Source: Paraburkholderia caffeinilytica
Lineage (GTDB): Bacteria; Pseudomonadota; Gammaproteobacteria; Burkholderiales; Burkholderiaceae
Direction of reading: 5' to 3'
NCBI RefSeq assembly: GCF_003368325.1
Contig: NZ_CP031466.1
Span: 2,046,001-2,110,000, forward strand
DNA length: 64,000 nt
Part shown: one piece after another, positions 56,140-64,000 of the stretch
How the letters are laid out: every line of letters begins with the position of its first letter
Position numbering within the stretch: the stretch's first letter is position 1
Made by a program: the position numbers and the translations under genes
The notes under the pieces: model-generated
Told to the model about the DNA's origin: nothing
The model's database searches: none
What the model saw: the letters and a program-made list of their open reading frames with translations, nothing else

Positions 56140-57501
56140 ATGAAGCAATTTTTTAAGCTGGGCGTAGTGGCCATTTGCAGCGGGTCGATTGCGCTTGCAT
56201 GGGCAGAGTCCGCCAACGATCTGACGATTACCGGTGCGCAGAAGGGCGCCAGCAGCGACGGCGCAATACCTGCGTTCGCCGGCCGGGATACGCCGCAAGC
56301 CGGATGGAGTGCAGGCAAGGTGCGCGGCGACTACTGGAAATACAAGGACGAGAAGCCTCTGCTTTCGATCACCGCGGCCAATCTCGACAAGTACGCGAGC
56401 AAGCTTTCTCCGGGACAGCTCGCCCTGTTCAAGCAGGTCAAGAACTACCGGATGGACGTGTATCCCACCCACCGCGATTGCAGCTATCCGGACTGGGTCC
56501 AGGAGAACACCAGGAAGAACGCCGACAGCGCAAAACTCACCGCAAGCGGCGACCATTTGCAAAGCGCCACCTTGCCTGGCCTGCCCTTCCCCGGCGCGAA
56601 GACCGGCCAGGAAGCAATGTGGAATTACCTGACGCGCTATCGCGGTGTCGGTGCCGAATGGGCGAAGGTCTACACGATGGTATCGCCGCGCCCGGGCAGC
56701 ACCGACTGGATCTCGGTCACGAGCCGCCAGACGCTGTACTTCCCTTGGGGCAAGAAAGGAGCAAACGCGCTCGGCCCGAAGGACTCGCTGTTTTCAATCT
56801 ACTACGGCTATGACTCGCCCGCGGCGTTTGCAGGTCAGGCCATCGTTCAGACCTTCCACTTCGCCGACAACGAAGCGGAGGCGTACTACTACTTCCCCGG
56901 ACAGCGCCGCGTGCGTCGCATGCCGTCGTACAACTATGACGCGCCGCAGATCGGCTTCGAGAACCAGTACACCGTCGACGAACCGTGGCTGTTCAACGGC
57001 GACATCGATCGCTTCGACTGGAAGCTCGTCGGCAAGAAGGAACTGTACGTGCCGTACAACGCGTTCGCGATGTACGACTTCAACAAGAGCGTCGGCGACG
57101 TGTTCAAGCCAGACGCGGTCGATCCGTCCGCACGCCGCTATGAACTGCATCGCGTCTACGTGGTCGAGGCGTCGCTGAAGTCGACGATGCGCCACGTGTC
57201 GCAGAAGAAGGTGCTGTATCTCGACGAAGACAGCTATCTCGCGCTGATCGGCGAGGACTACGACGGACAGGGCAAGCTCTGGAAGACCAAAGAGGGTTAT
57301 CCGATCCCCGTCTGGGAGCTCGGCGGAACGTGCGACGTCGAGCCGTTCGTGCAATACAACCTGCTCAACGGCCGCTACGTCGACGATCAGACCGTGATCG
57401 GCGCCGGCCGGGACGTGCGCTATTTCGAAGAGTCGAGCGATCCGCGCTTCTCGTCGAATTACTACTCGGCAGAAAACCTGCGCTCGATCAGCGAGCGATA
57501 G
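56140..57501 (+). CDS. DUF1329 periplasmic lipid-binding-like protein
   Basis: 453 residues, the usual DUF1329 length. The signal peptide is MKQFFKLGVVAICSGSIALA with cleavage near AWA-ES. DUF1329 features are GDYWKYKDEKPLLSITAANLDKYASKLSPGQ, YPTHRDCSYPDWV, TLPGLPFPGAKTGQEAMWNYLTRYRG, YYYFPGQRRVRRMPSYNYDAPQ and FNGDIDRFDWKLVGKKELYVPYNAF. The fold is related to LolA/LolB-type lipid-carrying proteins, so a periplasmic hydrophobic-substrate carrier is a reasonable role. It is the first gene of a four-gene run with DUF1302, an RND-type transporter and a YCF48-like protein. Confidence 0.93.
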   Translation: MKQFFKLGVVAICSGSIALAWAESANDLTITGAQKGASSDGAIPAFAGRDTPQAGWSAGKVRGDYWKYKDEKPLLSITAANLDKYASKLSPGQLALFKQVKNYRMDVYPTHRDCSYPDWVQENTRKNADSAKLTASGDHLQSATLPGLPFPGAKTGQEAMWNYLTRYRGVGAEWAKVYTMVSPRPGSTDWISVTSRQTLYFPWGKKGANALGPKDSLFSIYYGYDSPAAFAGQAIVQTFHFADNEAEAYYYFPGQRRVRRMPSYNYDAPQIGFENQYTVDEPWLFNGDIDRFDWKLVGKKELYVPYNAFAMYDFNKSVGDVFKPDAVDPSARRYELHRVYVVEASLKSTMRHVSQKKVLYLDEDSYLALIGEDYDGQGKLWKTKEGYPIPVWELGGTCDVEPFVQYNLLNGRYVDDQTVIGAGRDVRYFEESSDPRFSSNYYSAENLRSISER

Positions 57502-57533
57502 GCAAACGATAAGCAAACGATCAGCAAACGAAT
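57502..57533. repeat. Three 11-bp direct repeats GCAAACGATAA
   Basis: Three copies with end variation (ATAA, ATCA, AAT) begin immediately after the DUF1329 stop, in the 86-bp gap before the DUF1302 gene. An 11-bp period would place them on one helix face. Confidence 0.7.
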
Positions 57534-57587
57534 ACGCATCGACAGATGCGTCTCCACAGGGATCGGGCTCACATACGAGGTTTGGGG

Positions 57588-59483
57588 ATGAACAGGATAA
57601 CGAAACGCGCGGCACGCCGCGCGAGAAGCGAAAGCGCCGAGCCAACGCAAGGCGCATTCACTGTAATGCATGGAACCGCGATGCGCCTATCGGTCGCGAC
57701 GTTGCTTGGCCTGTCGGCCAGCGCGTATGGCTACGACTTCGATACCGGCATCGGCGACCTGCACGGCTCATGGGTCTCCAATCTGACGGGCGGTGCCGGG
57801 ATCCGCGTGAAAAACCCAAGCTGCTCGCTCACGGGCGATCCGAACTCATACGGTTGCGGCGCGGCGGCCAACGTCGGCCAATGGGGATTTGGCGACAACG
57901 GCGACCTGAACTATCGCAAAGGGCAACCGTTCAGCACGTACGTCAGCGCCACCAGCGAGCTGCTCTTGACCATGCCCAACGAGGGCTACAAGTTCATGAT
58001 CCGCGGCACGGGCATGTACGACTTCCTCGCGGGCGACACCTCGAGAACGCCGCTGTCCAGCGACGCGCGTGCACAGGTCGTCTACAACGCGCAACTGCTC
58101 GACCTGTGGGCCGAAAAGGACTTCTCGATCGACAGCCAGCCCGCCCACGTGCGGGTCGGCAACCAGGTGATCAACTGGGGAGAAAGCTACTTTGCATCGG
58201 GAGGCATCAACGCCACCAATTCGGTCGATATCCAGAAGCTCCTGATACCGGGCACGCAACTCAAACAGGCCCTGTTGCCGGCGCCGATGATCAGCTTCGC
58301 GGCCGGTCTCCCGGCTGGCCTGAGCACCGAGGCGTACTACCAGTTCGGCTGGAACGGCAATCGCTATCCGCCCGTGGGCAGTTACTGGTCGGTGGCGAAC
58401 AACTTCGGCCGCGGCGCGGTCGCGGCGACGGGCAGCACGGTCAACGCCAACCTCGGCGGCGTGGATGCCGGCACCATCGCCGGTTCGAACAGCGGCAACT
58501 CGACCACCCTCTCGGCGATCAACAGCGGCCTGATCAGCGGCCAGTACGCCGGCTCGCCATACAATTCGATCGGCATTCCGGCATCGACCGCGCTGCCCAG
58601 TTACACCACGCCGCAATTCGGCGTGAAGCTGGGTTACAAGCCGCACAACGCCGACGTGAACTTCGGCTTCTACTACGAGAACTATGTCGACAAGGCGCCG
58701 GTGCTCTCGACGCTCGCCAACGGCACCAACCAGTTTACCTACCTGAAGAATCGTCAGTTGTTCGGCGCCAGCGCGAACTTCTCGATCGGCGACTGGGCAA
58801 TCGGCACCGAACTGTCATACCGGCCGAAGGATGCAGTCGCGCTGTCGGGGTGTTTCGGCGCGGGCGGCCCACTCGACCTGAACACTAACGGCGTGTCCGG
58901 CGTGAACTGCCAGCAATGGGTCGACCGGAAGAAGTTCCAGTACGACCTCAACGGTCAGCTGAATCTCACACAGAGTGCTTATCCGTTCCTCAAACTGTTG
59001 CACGCCGACCTCGCGGTGCTGACCGCCGAACTGACGTGGATCTACTACCCGGGGCTGAGTGCGAGCGGTGTCACGCGTTCCGTGAACGGCACGACGGTCA
59101 CGCAAGTGCCGGCGGCGGGCTATAGCACGTGGCTGAACAACAACTCGGGGCTCGGCTACCCGATCATCGCGGCGCAAGGCACTGCGAGCTCGGTCGGCGC
59201 CACGGTCGACTTCAACTGGACCTACGACGGCACTGTCATTCCCGGCTGGCAGGTGACGCCCGGCGTGACGTTCTCCGATGCGCTCTATGGCTACACCCCG
59301 ACGTTCACGGCAAATTATCTGCAGGGCGCGAAATCCGTCAACGTGTATGTGCTGTTCAACCAGAATCCGGCCGTGTGGCAAGCCGGCATCAACTTCACAG
59401 CGTTCTTCGGCGGACATCAGAGCGTCGGCCAGCCGTATGCGGACCGCAACTTCGTGGGCCTGTTCGCCACCCGCAATTTCTGA
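57588..59483 (+). CDS. DUF1302 outer membrane beta-barrel protein
   Basis: 631 residues from the ATG at 57588. The N-terminus is long and basic (NRITKRAARRARSE) before a hydrophobic signal near 38-55 that ends SAYGY. Translation may start later, at MRLSVATLLGLSA. The mature chain begins YDFDTGIGDLHGSWVSNLTGGAGIRVKNPSC, the DUF1302 start, and continues with INWGESYFASGGINATNSVD and repeated barrel strands. It ends FVGLFATRNF, with the terminal Phe of outer membrane barrels. It likely forms the outer membrane pore or carrier of the module. Confidence 0.93.
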   Translation: MNRITKRAARRARSESAEPTQGAFTVMHGTAMRLSVATLLGLSASAYGYDFDTGIGDLHGSWVSNLTGGAGIRVKNPSCSLTGDPNSYGCGAAANVGQWGFGDNGDLNYRKGQPFSTYVSATSELLLTMPNEGYKFMIRGTGMYDFLAGDTSRTPLSSDARAQVVYNAQLLDLWAEKDFSIDSQPAHVRVGNQVINWGESYFASGGINATNSVDIQKLLIPGTQLKQALLPAPMISFAAGLPAGLSTEAYYQFGWNGNRYPPVGSYWSVANNFGRGAVAATGSTVNANLGGVDAGTIAGSNSGNSTTLSAINSGLISGQYAGSPYNSIGIPASTALPSYTTPQFGVKLGYKPHNADVNFGFYYENYVDKAPVLSTLANGTNQFTYLKNRQLFGASANFSIGDWAIGTELSYRPKDAVALSGCFGAGGPLDLNTNGVSGVNCQQWVDRKKFQYDLNGQLNLTQSAYPFLKLLHADLAVLTAELTWIYYPGLSASGVTRSVNGTTVTQVPAAGYSTWLNNNSGLGYPIIAAQGTASSVGATVDFNWTYDGTVIPGWQVTPGVTFSDALYGYTPTFTANYLQGAKSVNVYVLFNQNPAVWQAGINFTAFFGGHQSVGQPYADRNFVGLFATRNF

Positions 59484-59564
59484 GGTTCGAGCATGAGATC
59501 CGGCGGCAGGCACAAGCGTGCTTTTGCCGCCGGCGTCTCGTGACCTATTTGAAGGAATTCCGCC

Positions 59565-61922
59565 GTGTTAAATCACTTCGTCAGTCGGCTCGAACGACTC
59601 TTCTTCGGCCATCGCGCAGTCACGCTAGGCGTCATCGGCATTTTCACCGCGGTGATGGCGGTGTTCGCCCTGCAACTACGCATGGAGGCAGGCTTCGACA
59701 AGCAGATGCCGACCGGCCACGAGTACATCCGTACGTTTCAGCAGTATCGCAGTGATCTGTTCGGCGCCAATCGCCTGACGATGGTGGTGAAGGCGCGCCA
59801 TGGCAGCATCTGGACGCCGCAAGGTCTCGCCAGGGTCTATCAGGTGACCCAGGCCGTGACCTTTCTGCCGAACATCGATCGCCAGGGCGTGCAGTCGTTA
59901 TGGACGCCCAATACCTTCGTCACCGAAATTGCCGAGGACGGGTTTCGCGCGAAGCCGGTTATCGACGGATCGATCACCTCGGCGCAGTTGAACCCCGCTC
60001 TCGTCGAGACGATCCGCCAGTCGGCGGCCCTCGGCGGCTACGTCGGCACGCTGGTCTCTCGCGATCAGACGAGCGCGATGATCACGGCCGATCTGAACGA
60101 CCATGACGCCGCCGGTCACGCGCTCGACTACGTGCAGTTCAACCACACCCTGGAAAACCTGCGTCAACGCTACGAAGATGCCGACTACGAAGTGCAGATC
60201 ATCGGCTTTGCCAAGCAGATCGGCGACGTCGCCGAGGGCGCTTCGTCGGTGCTCGGCTTCTGTGCGATCGCACTGCTGCTGACCGCCCTGGCAGTCTACT
60301 GGTATAGCCACTCTGTCCGCTTCACGATCCTGCCGATCGTCTGTTCGCTGACGTCGCTGGTGTGGCAGTTCGGCACCCTTCGACTGCTCGGCTTCGGCCT
60401 CGACCCGCTCGGCGTGCTGGTGCCGTTTCTCGTCTTCGCGATCGGGGTATCGCATGGCATTCAGCAGATCAATCACATCGTGCGCGAACTGTCGCACGGC
60501 AAGTCGACGCTGGAGGCGGCCCGGCACAGCTTCCACGGTCTGCTGATTCCCGGCACGCTGGCATTGATCACCGCGCTCGTTTCATTCATCACGCTACTGC
60601 TCATTCCGATCCCGATGGTGCGTGAACTGGCGATCACCGCCTCGCTCGGCGTCGGCTACAAGATCATCACCAACCTGATCATGCTGCCCGTCGCGGCCTC
60701 GTGTTTTCACTTTACCAAAGCCTACGCGGACCGTGCCCTCGTCAAACGCGAACGCCGTTCCACGTGGCTGCGCATGCTGGCACGCGTTGCGGAGCCGAAA
60801 TTCGCCTATGCGGTTGTCGGCGTCACTGCCGCGATCTTCGTGCTCGCCGCGTGGCAAAGCCGCGACCGCGTGGTCGGCACGCTGGAACCCGGAGCGCCCG
60901 AGTTACGCGCCGACGCCCGCTTCAATCGCGACGCGGTATCGATCGCCAACAGCTACGACATCGGCCTCGACTGGTTGACGGTGGTGTTCGAATCGAACGG
61001 CGCGGCTTGCGACAATCCACGCGTCGGTACCTTCGAAGACGATTTCGCCTCGACGATGCAGCGCGAGCCCGGGGTGGTGTCGGTGCAATCGTATCCGGCC
61101 ATGCTGCGCACCTACAACGAGGGCTATAACGAGGGCAATCCGAAGATGAACGTGGTGCCGATCGACTCCGCCAACTACGGCGCGCTGTCGGCGGAAATCG
61201 GCCGGGTGCGGGGCTATATGAACAAGGACTGCAGCATGACGGCCGTGCATCTGTTCCTGACCGACCACAAGGCCACCACCCTGACGCGCGTACTCGACGA
61301 CGTCAAGCACTATCGCGCCACGCACCCGCTCGACGGCCTGACCCTCCGTCTCGCGGCCGGCAACGGCGGTGTGCTCGCCGCCACCAACGAGGAAGTCGCG
61401 CAAAGCGAGCTGCCGATGATGCTGTACGTCTACGCGGCCATCCTGATCCTCGTGTTCTTCGCCTATCGCGACGTGCGGGCGATGATTGCATGCTGTACGC
61501 CGCTCACGGTCGCCACCTTCATCGGCTACTGGTTCATGAAGGAGCTGCACATCGGACTGACCGTCGCGACGCTGCCGGTAATGGTGCTCGCCGTCGGCAT
61601 CGGCGTCGACTACGCCTTCTACATCTACAACCGCCTGCAATGGCACATGGCCAACGGCCAGCCGATCGTCAAGGCCGTCGAGCATGCGATGCTGGAAGTG
61701 GGCGTGGCGACCATCTTCACTGCGATCACCCTTGCGCTTGGCGTCGCCACCTGGAGTTTTTCGGCGCTCAAGTTCCAGTCCGACATGGGCAAGTTGCTGG
61801 CGTTCATGTTCGTGGTCAACGTCGTGATGGCGATGACCGCCTTGCCTGCGCTCGCGGTCGTGCTCGAGCGAGTGTTCCCGCGCAGAAAACCGGTGCGCGC
61901 CCCCGGCATTCTGAGCCACTGA
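59565..61922 (+). CDS. RND-superfamily HAE3-type (MMPL-like) transporter
   Basis: 785 residues from a GTG with AAGGA 8 nt upstream. It has the short RND layout: TM1 near 18-38, a periplasmic domain, a block of helices near 225-380 (ASSVLGFCAIALLLTALAVYW, LGVLVPFLVFAIGVSHGIQQINHIVREL), a second periplasmic domain and a second block near 610-775 (VMVLAVGIGVDYAFYIYNRLQWHM). GVSHGIQQ and GIGVDYAFY hold the polar residues of the proton relay. HAE3/MMPL proteins move lipids or hydrophobic compounds without a separate MFP or OMF. The cluster supplies an outer membrane barrel instead. Confidence 0.93.
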   Translation: MLNHFVSRLERLFFGHRAVTLGVIGIFTAVMAVFALQLRMEAGFDKQMPTGHEYIRTFQQYRSDLFGANRLTMVVKARHGSIWTPQGLARVYQVTQAVTFLPNIDRQGVQSLWTPNTFVTEIAEDGFRAKPVIDGSITSAQLNPALVETIRQSAALGGYVGTLVSRDQTSAMITADLNDHDAAGHALDYVQFNHTLENLRQRYEDADYEVQIIGFAKQIGDVAEGASSVLGFCAIALLLTALAVYWYSHSVRFTILPIVCSLTSLVWQFGTLRLLGFGLDPLGVLVPFLVFAIGVSHGIQQINHIVRELSHGKSTLEAARHSFHGLLIPGTLALITALVSFITLLLIPIPMVRELAITASLGVGYKIITNLIMLPVAASCFHFTKAYADRALVKRERRSTWLRMLARVAEPKFAYAVVGVTAAIFVLAAWQSRDRVVGTLEPGAPELRADARFNRDAVSIANSYDIGLDWLTVVFESNGAACDNPRVGTFEDDFASTMQREPGVVSVQSYPAMLRTYNEGYNEGNPKMNVVPIDSANYGALSAEIGRVRGYMNKDCSMTAVHLFLTDHKATTLTRVLDDVKHYRATHPLDGLTLRLAAGNGGVLAATNEEVAQSELPMMLYVYAAILILVFFAYRDVRAMIACCTPLTVATFIGYWFMKELHIGLTVATLPVMVLAVGIGVDYAFYIYNRLQWHMANGQPIVKAVEHAMLEVGVATIFTAITLALGVATWSFSALKFQSDMGKLLAFMFVVNVVMAMTALPALAVVLERVFPRRKPVRAPGILSH

Positions 61923-61951
61923 CGCACCTCGCTCATCGAAGGGAAACCGAT

Positions 61952-62932
61952 ATGATCAAATCGACACTGCTGCTCGCGTCGCTGTGCGCCGCGCTCGCGG
62001 TTCAACCCGGCTTTGCCCAGTCCCCCAGCGCGCCGGGAGCAAAGCCCCTCGCCATCACCGCGGCGCATGCCTGGACCGATCCCGCTCACTCGCTGCTGCT
62101 CGACGCGGCCTATGCCGGGTCGAGGATCGTCGCGGTCGGCGAGCACGGCATCGTGCTGCTGTCCGACAACGGCGGCGAGACCTATCGGCAGGCCAGCGCC
62201 GTGCCCGCATCGACAACCTTGACCGCCGTCCATTTCGCCAACGCGCGGGACGGCTGGGCGGTCGGTCACTGGGGCGCGATCCTGGCAACCACGGACGGCG
62301 GCGAGCACTGGACGCTGCAGCGCTCGGACCCATCGATCGATCAGCCGCTGTTCTCCGTCTATTTCAAGGATGCCGTGCATGGCTGGGCCGCCGGTCTGTG
62401 GTCGCTGTTGCTGGCGACGAACGACGGCGGCAAGACATGGACCCGGGTCGCCCTGCCCGCGCCGCCGGGAGGCGGCAAGGCCGACCGCAACCTGTATCAC
62501 CTGTTCGCCGACAGCCGCGGCGTGCTCTTCGTCGTGGCCGAACAAGGGCTGGTGCTGCGTTCGCGCGACGACGGCGCATCATGGGAGTACCGCGAAACGG
62601 GCAACAAGGGCAGTCTGTGGGCGGGCACGGTTGCACCGGACGGTTCGGTGCTGGTCGGCGGTCTCCTTGGGCACCTTTACCGCAGCACCGACGACGGCGA
62701 TACCTGGACGCCGCTCGACTCAGGATCGAGCGGTTCCATCACGGCGCTGGGCGTCGCGGGCGGCCAGGTCATCGGCGTCGGACTCGACGGCTTTGTGATC
62801 AGAGGCACGCCGGACGCGGCGCATTTCGCCGCGACCCAGCGGCCCGACCGCGCGGCGCTGACAGCCGTATTGACGAACCCGCGCGGCGTGCCGATCCTGC
62901 TTTCGAAGGACGGCATCCTGAAGCCCCAGTAA
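61952..62932 (+). CDS. YCF48/Hcf136-like beta-propeller, periplasmic
   Basis: 326 residues. The signal peptide MIKSTLLLASLCAALAVQPG is cut near GFA-QS. Repeated propeller blades carry the BNR-like motif: LSDNGGETY, TTDGGEHW, TNDGGKTW, SRDDGASW and STDDGDTW. This is the pattern of the photosystem II assembly factor YCF48, also found in non-photosynthetic bacteria. The protein is exported, so here it may help assemble or gate the transporter encoded 29 bp upstream. It is last in the module. Confidence 0.9.
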   Translation: MIKSTLLLASLCAALAVQPGFAQSPSAPGAKPLAITAAHAWTDPAHSLLLDAAYAGSRIVAVGEHGIVLLSDNGGETYRQASAVPASTTLTAVHFANARDGWAVGHWGAILATTDGGEHWTLQRSDPSIDQPLFSVYFKDAVHGWAAGLWSLLLATNDGGKTWTRVALPAPPGGGKADRNLYHLFADSRGVLFVVAEQGLVLRSRDDGASWEYRETGNKGSLWAGTVAPDGSVLVGGLLGHLYRSTDDGDTWTPLDSGSSGSITALGVAGGQVIGVGLDGFVIRGTPDAAHFAATQRPDRAALTAVLTNPRGVPILLSKDGILKPQ

Positions 62933-63192
62933 AGGGAGCGACTTCAGCAGCGAGGAAAAACCACGGGGAGCCCGTGCGAAATGGCTACGGTAACGGCGCC
63001 TGGCGTCGATCAGGTACGCCCCAATGCAGACACAGCGTCACGGGTTGCCAATTTGCGCTCCCGGCTGCGATTTTGGCTCCCTAAAGTGCATTGCATCGCG
63101 CACGGCAATCGGAAAGGCAACCGACCACCGTGCGCACAATCGTTCCGAACCAGAGAATCCCTTGCCCGATCACCCATTCTGGAGTCAAGCAC

Positions 63193-64000
63193 ATGACTGT
63201 CGTAGCTGAATCACCCGAGTCGACCGAGCTTCGGCAAGGTGCGTTGGGCCTCGGGTTCATCATCTTCTTTGTCATTTCCGCAGCGGGCCCGCTCGTCGCC
63301 ATCGCCGGCGGCTTCCCCATCGGCATCATGCTCGGCAACGGCGCGGGCACCCCGTCCCTGCTGATCGCCACGGTGGCGATACTGCTGGTGTTCTCCGCAG
63401 GCTACACCGCGATGGCCCGCCATATCACCAACGCAGGCGGCTTCTATGCATTCACCGCCCGTGGACTGGGCGGCACCGCCGGCGGCGCCGCGGCCCTGCT
63501 CGCGCTGCTTGGCTACAACACGATGCAGATCGGCCTCTACGGCATGTTCGGCGCCGTCGTATCGGGATTGCTAGGCAGCCGCTTCGGCATCGACGCGCCG
63601 TGGTGGGCCTGTTCGTTTGTGGCGCTGGCCAGCATTGCCGTGCTTGGCTACCGGCAAATCGATCTCTCGGCGAAGGTCTTGAGCGTGCTGGTGTTCGGCG
63701 AATATATCGTCGTACTGATCCTCGACCTGGCGATCCTGAAAGCAGGCGGCGACAGCGGGATCAACGGCGCGTCGTTCACGCCCCATGCGTTTCTCAGCGG
63801 CACCCCGGCGATCGGCCTGCTGTTCTGCTTCGCGAGCTTCATTGGCTTCGAGGCCACCACGATCTACAGCGAAGAGGCAAAGGATCCGCATCGCACGGTG
63901 CCACTGGCGACCTATATTTCGGTGTTGCTGATCGGCGTGTTTTACGCGTTCTCCGTGTGGTGCATGGTTATCGGCGCGGGCGACGGCAAGATCGTCAAAA
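63193..64000 (+). CDS. APC-family amino acid permease, 3' end missing
   Basis: 269 complete codons are visible and the frame runs off the window. The ATG has GGAG 8 nt upstream. It begins MTVVAESPESTELRQGALGL, then FIIFFVISAAGPLVAIAGGFPIG, the APC first helix with its G-rich break. Further family marks are GGFYAFTARGLGGTAGG and FIGFEATTIYSEEAKDPHRTVP, the latter a hallmark of the YjeH/GABA-type branch. Seven helices are visible. It lies 260 bp after the YCF48-like gene. Its substrate is unknown and it may or may not belong to the module. Confidence 0.9.
   Translation, partial: MTVVAESPESTELRQGALGLGFIIFFVISAAGPLVAIAGGFPIGIMLGNGAGTPSLLIATVAILLVFSAGYTAMARHITNAGGFYAFTARGLGGTAGGAAALLALLGYNTMQIGLYGMFGAVVSGLLGSRFGIDAPWWACSFVALASIAVLGYRQIDLSAKVLSVLVFGEYIVVLILDLAILKAGGDSGINGASFTPHAFLSGTPAIGLLFCFASFIGFEATTIYSEEAKDPHRTVPLATYISVLLIGVFYAFSVWCMVIGAGDGKIVK

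Overview
The window is high-GC DNA dense with envelope transport, two-component and c-di-GMP genes. Gene content and protein styles (paired YceI proteins with a cytochrome b561, IrlR/IrlS-like regulators, multiple RND pumps, DUF1302/DUF1329 cluster) fit a betaproteobacterium of the Burkholderia/Paraburkholderia type. This assignment is inference from gene families, not from a marker gene. I see no rRNA, tRNA, transposase, phage gene or CRISPR array.

Layout. 1-0.8 kb: the 3' part of a DUF72 gene. 1.3-9.7 kb (minus strand): a likely operon of an EF-hand-like periplasmic protein, outer membrane factor, adaptor, HAE1-type RND pump, response regulator and histidine kinase, mostly joined by ATGA overlaps. 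10.1-16 kb: small secreted or hypothetical proteins, an ArsB/NhaD-type permease, a cytochrome b561-YceI-YceI operon and a small outer membrane protein. 16.2-25.7 kb: dinB, then a second RND cluster on the minus strand (pump, adaptor, outer membrane factor, regulator, kinase). The two RND-plus-two-component clusters have different gene orders.

26-31.8 kb: VOC protein, LysE exporter, SulP transporter, a 32-residue membrane ORF with a palindrome at its start, an ABM-domain protein, a long perfect inverted repeat and a RIO-type kinase. 31.9-38.8 kb (minus strand): a beta-glucoside module of GH1 beta-glucosidase, sugar ABC binding protein, two permeases and ATPase, ending with its likely LacI-type repressor. 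A 16-bp perfect palindrome just downstream of a candidate promoter is the probable operator. 39-44.3 kb: DUF2252, DUF4239, an unrecognised secreted protein, a GlxA-type AraC regulator and a rhodanese.

44.6-53.4 kb: a c-di-GMP and chemotaxis block with a membrane diguanylate cyclase, a five-PAS GGDEF-EAL protein, a zinc-ribbon membrane protein and a chemoreceptor with a CheR-type tail. 53.6-64 kb: a LuxR-type regulator and a DoxX protein, then a compact plus-strand module of DUF1329, DUF1302, an HAE3-type RND protein and a YCF48-like protein, followed by a truncated APC-family permease. The four-gene module looks like a self-contained trans-envelope transport system for a hydrophobic substrate, and is the best candidate here for an under-described system.

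A recurring oddity is short in-frame tandem repeats (9- or 12-bp units) in disordered ends of unrelated proteins and in one intergenic region. Many starts are GTG or TTG supported by good Shine-Dalgarno sequences.
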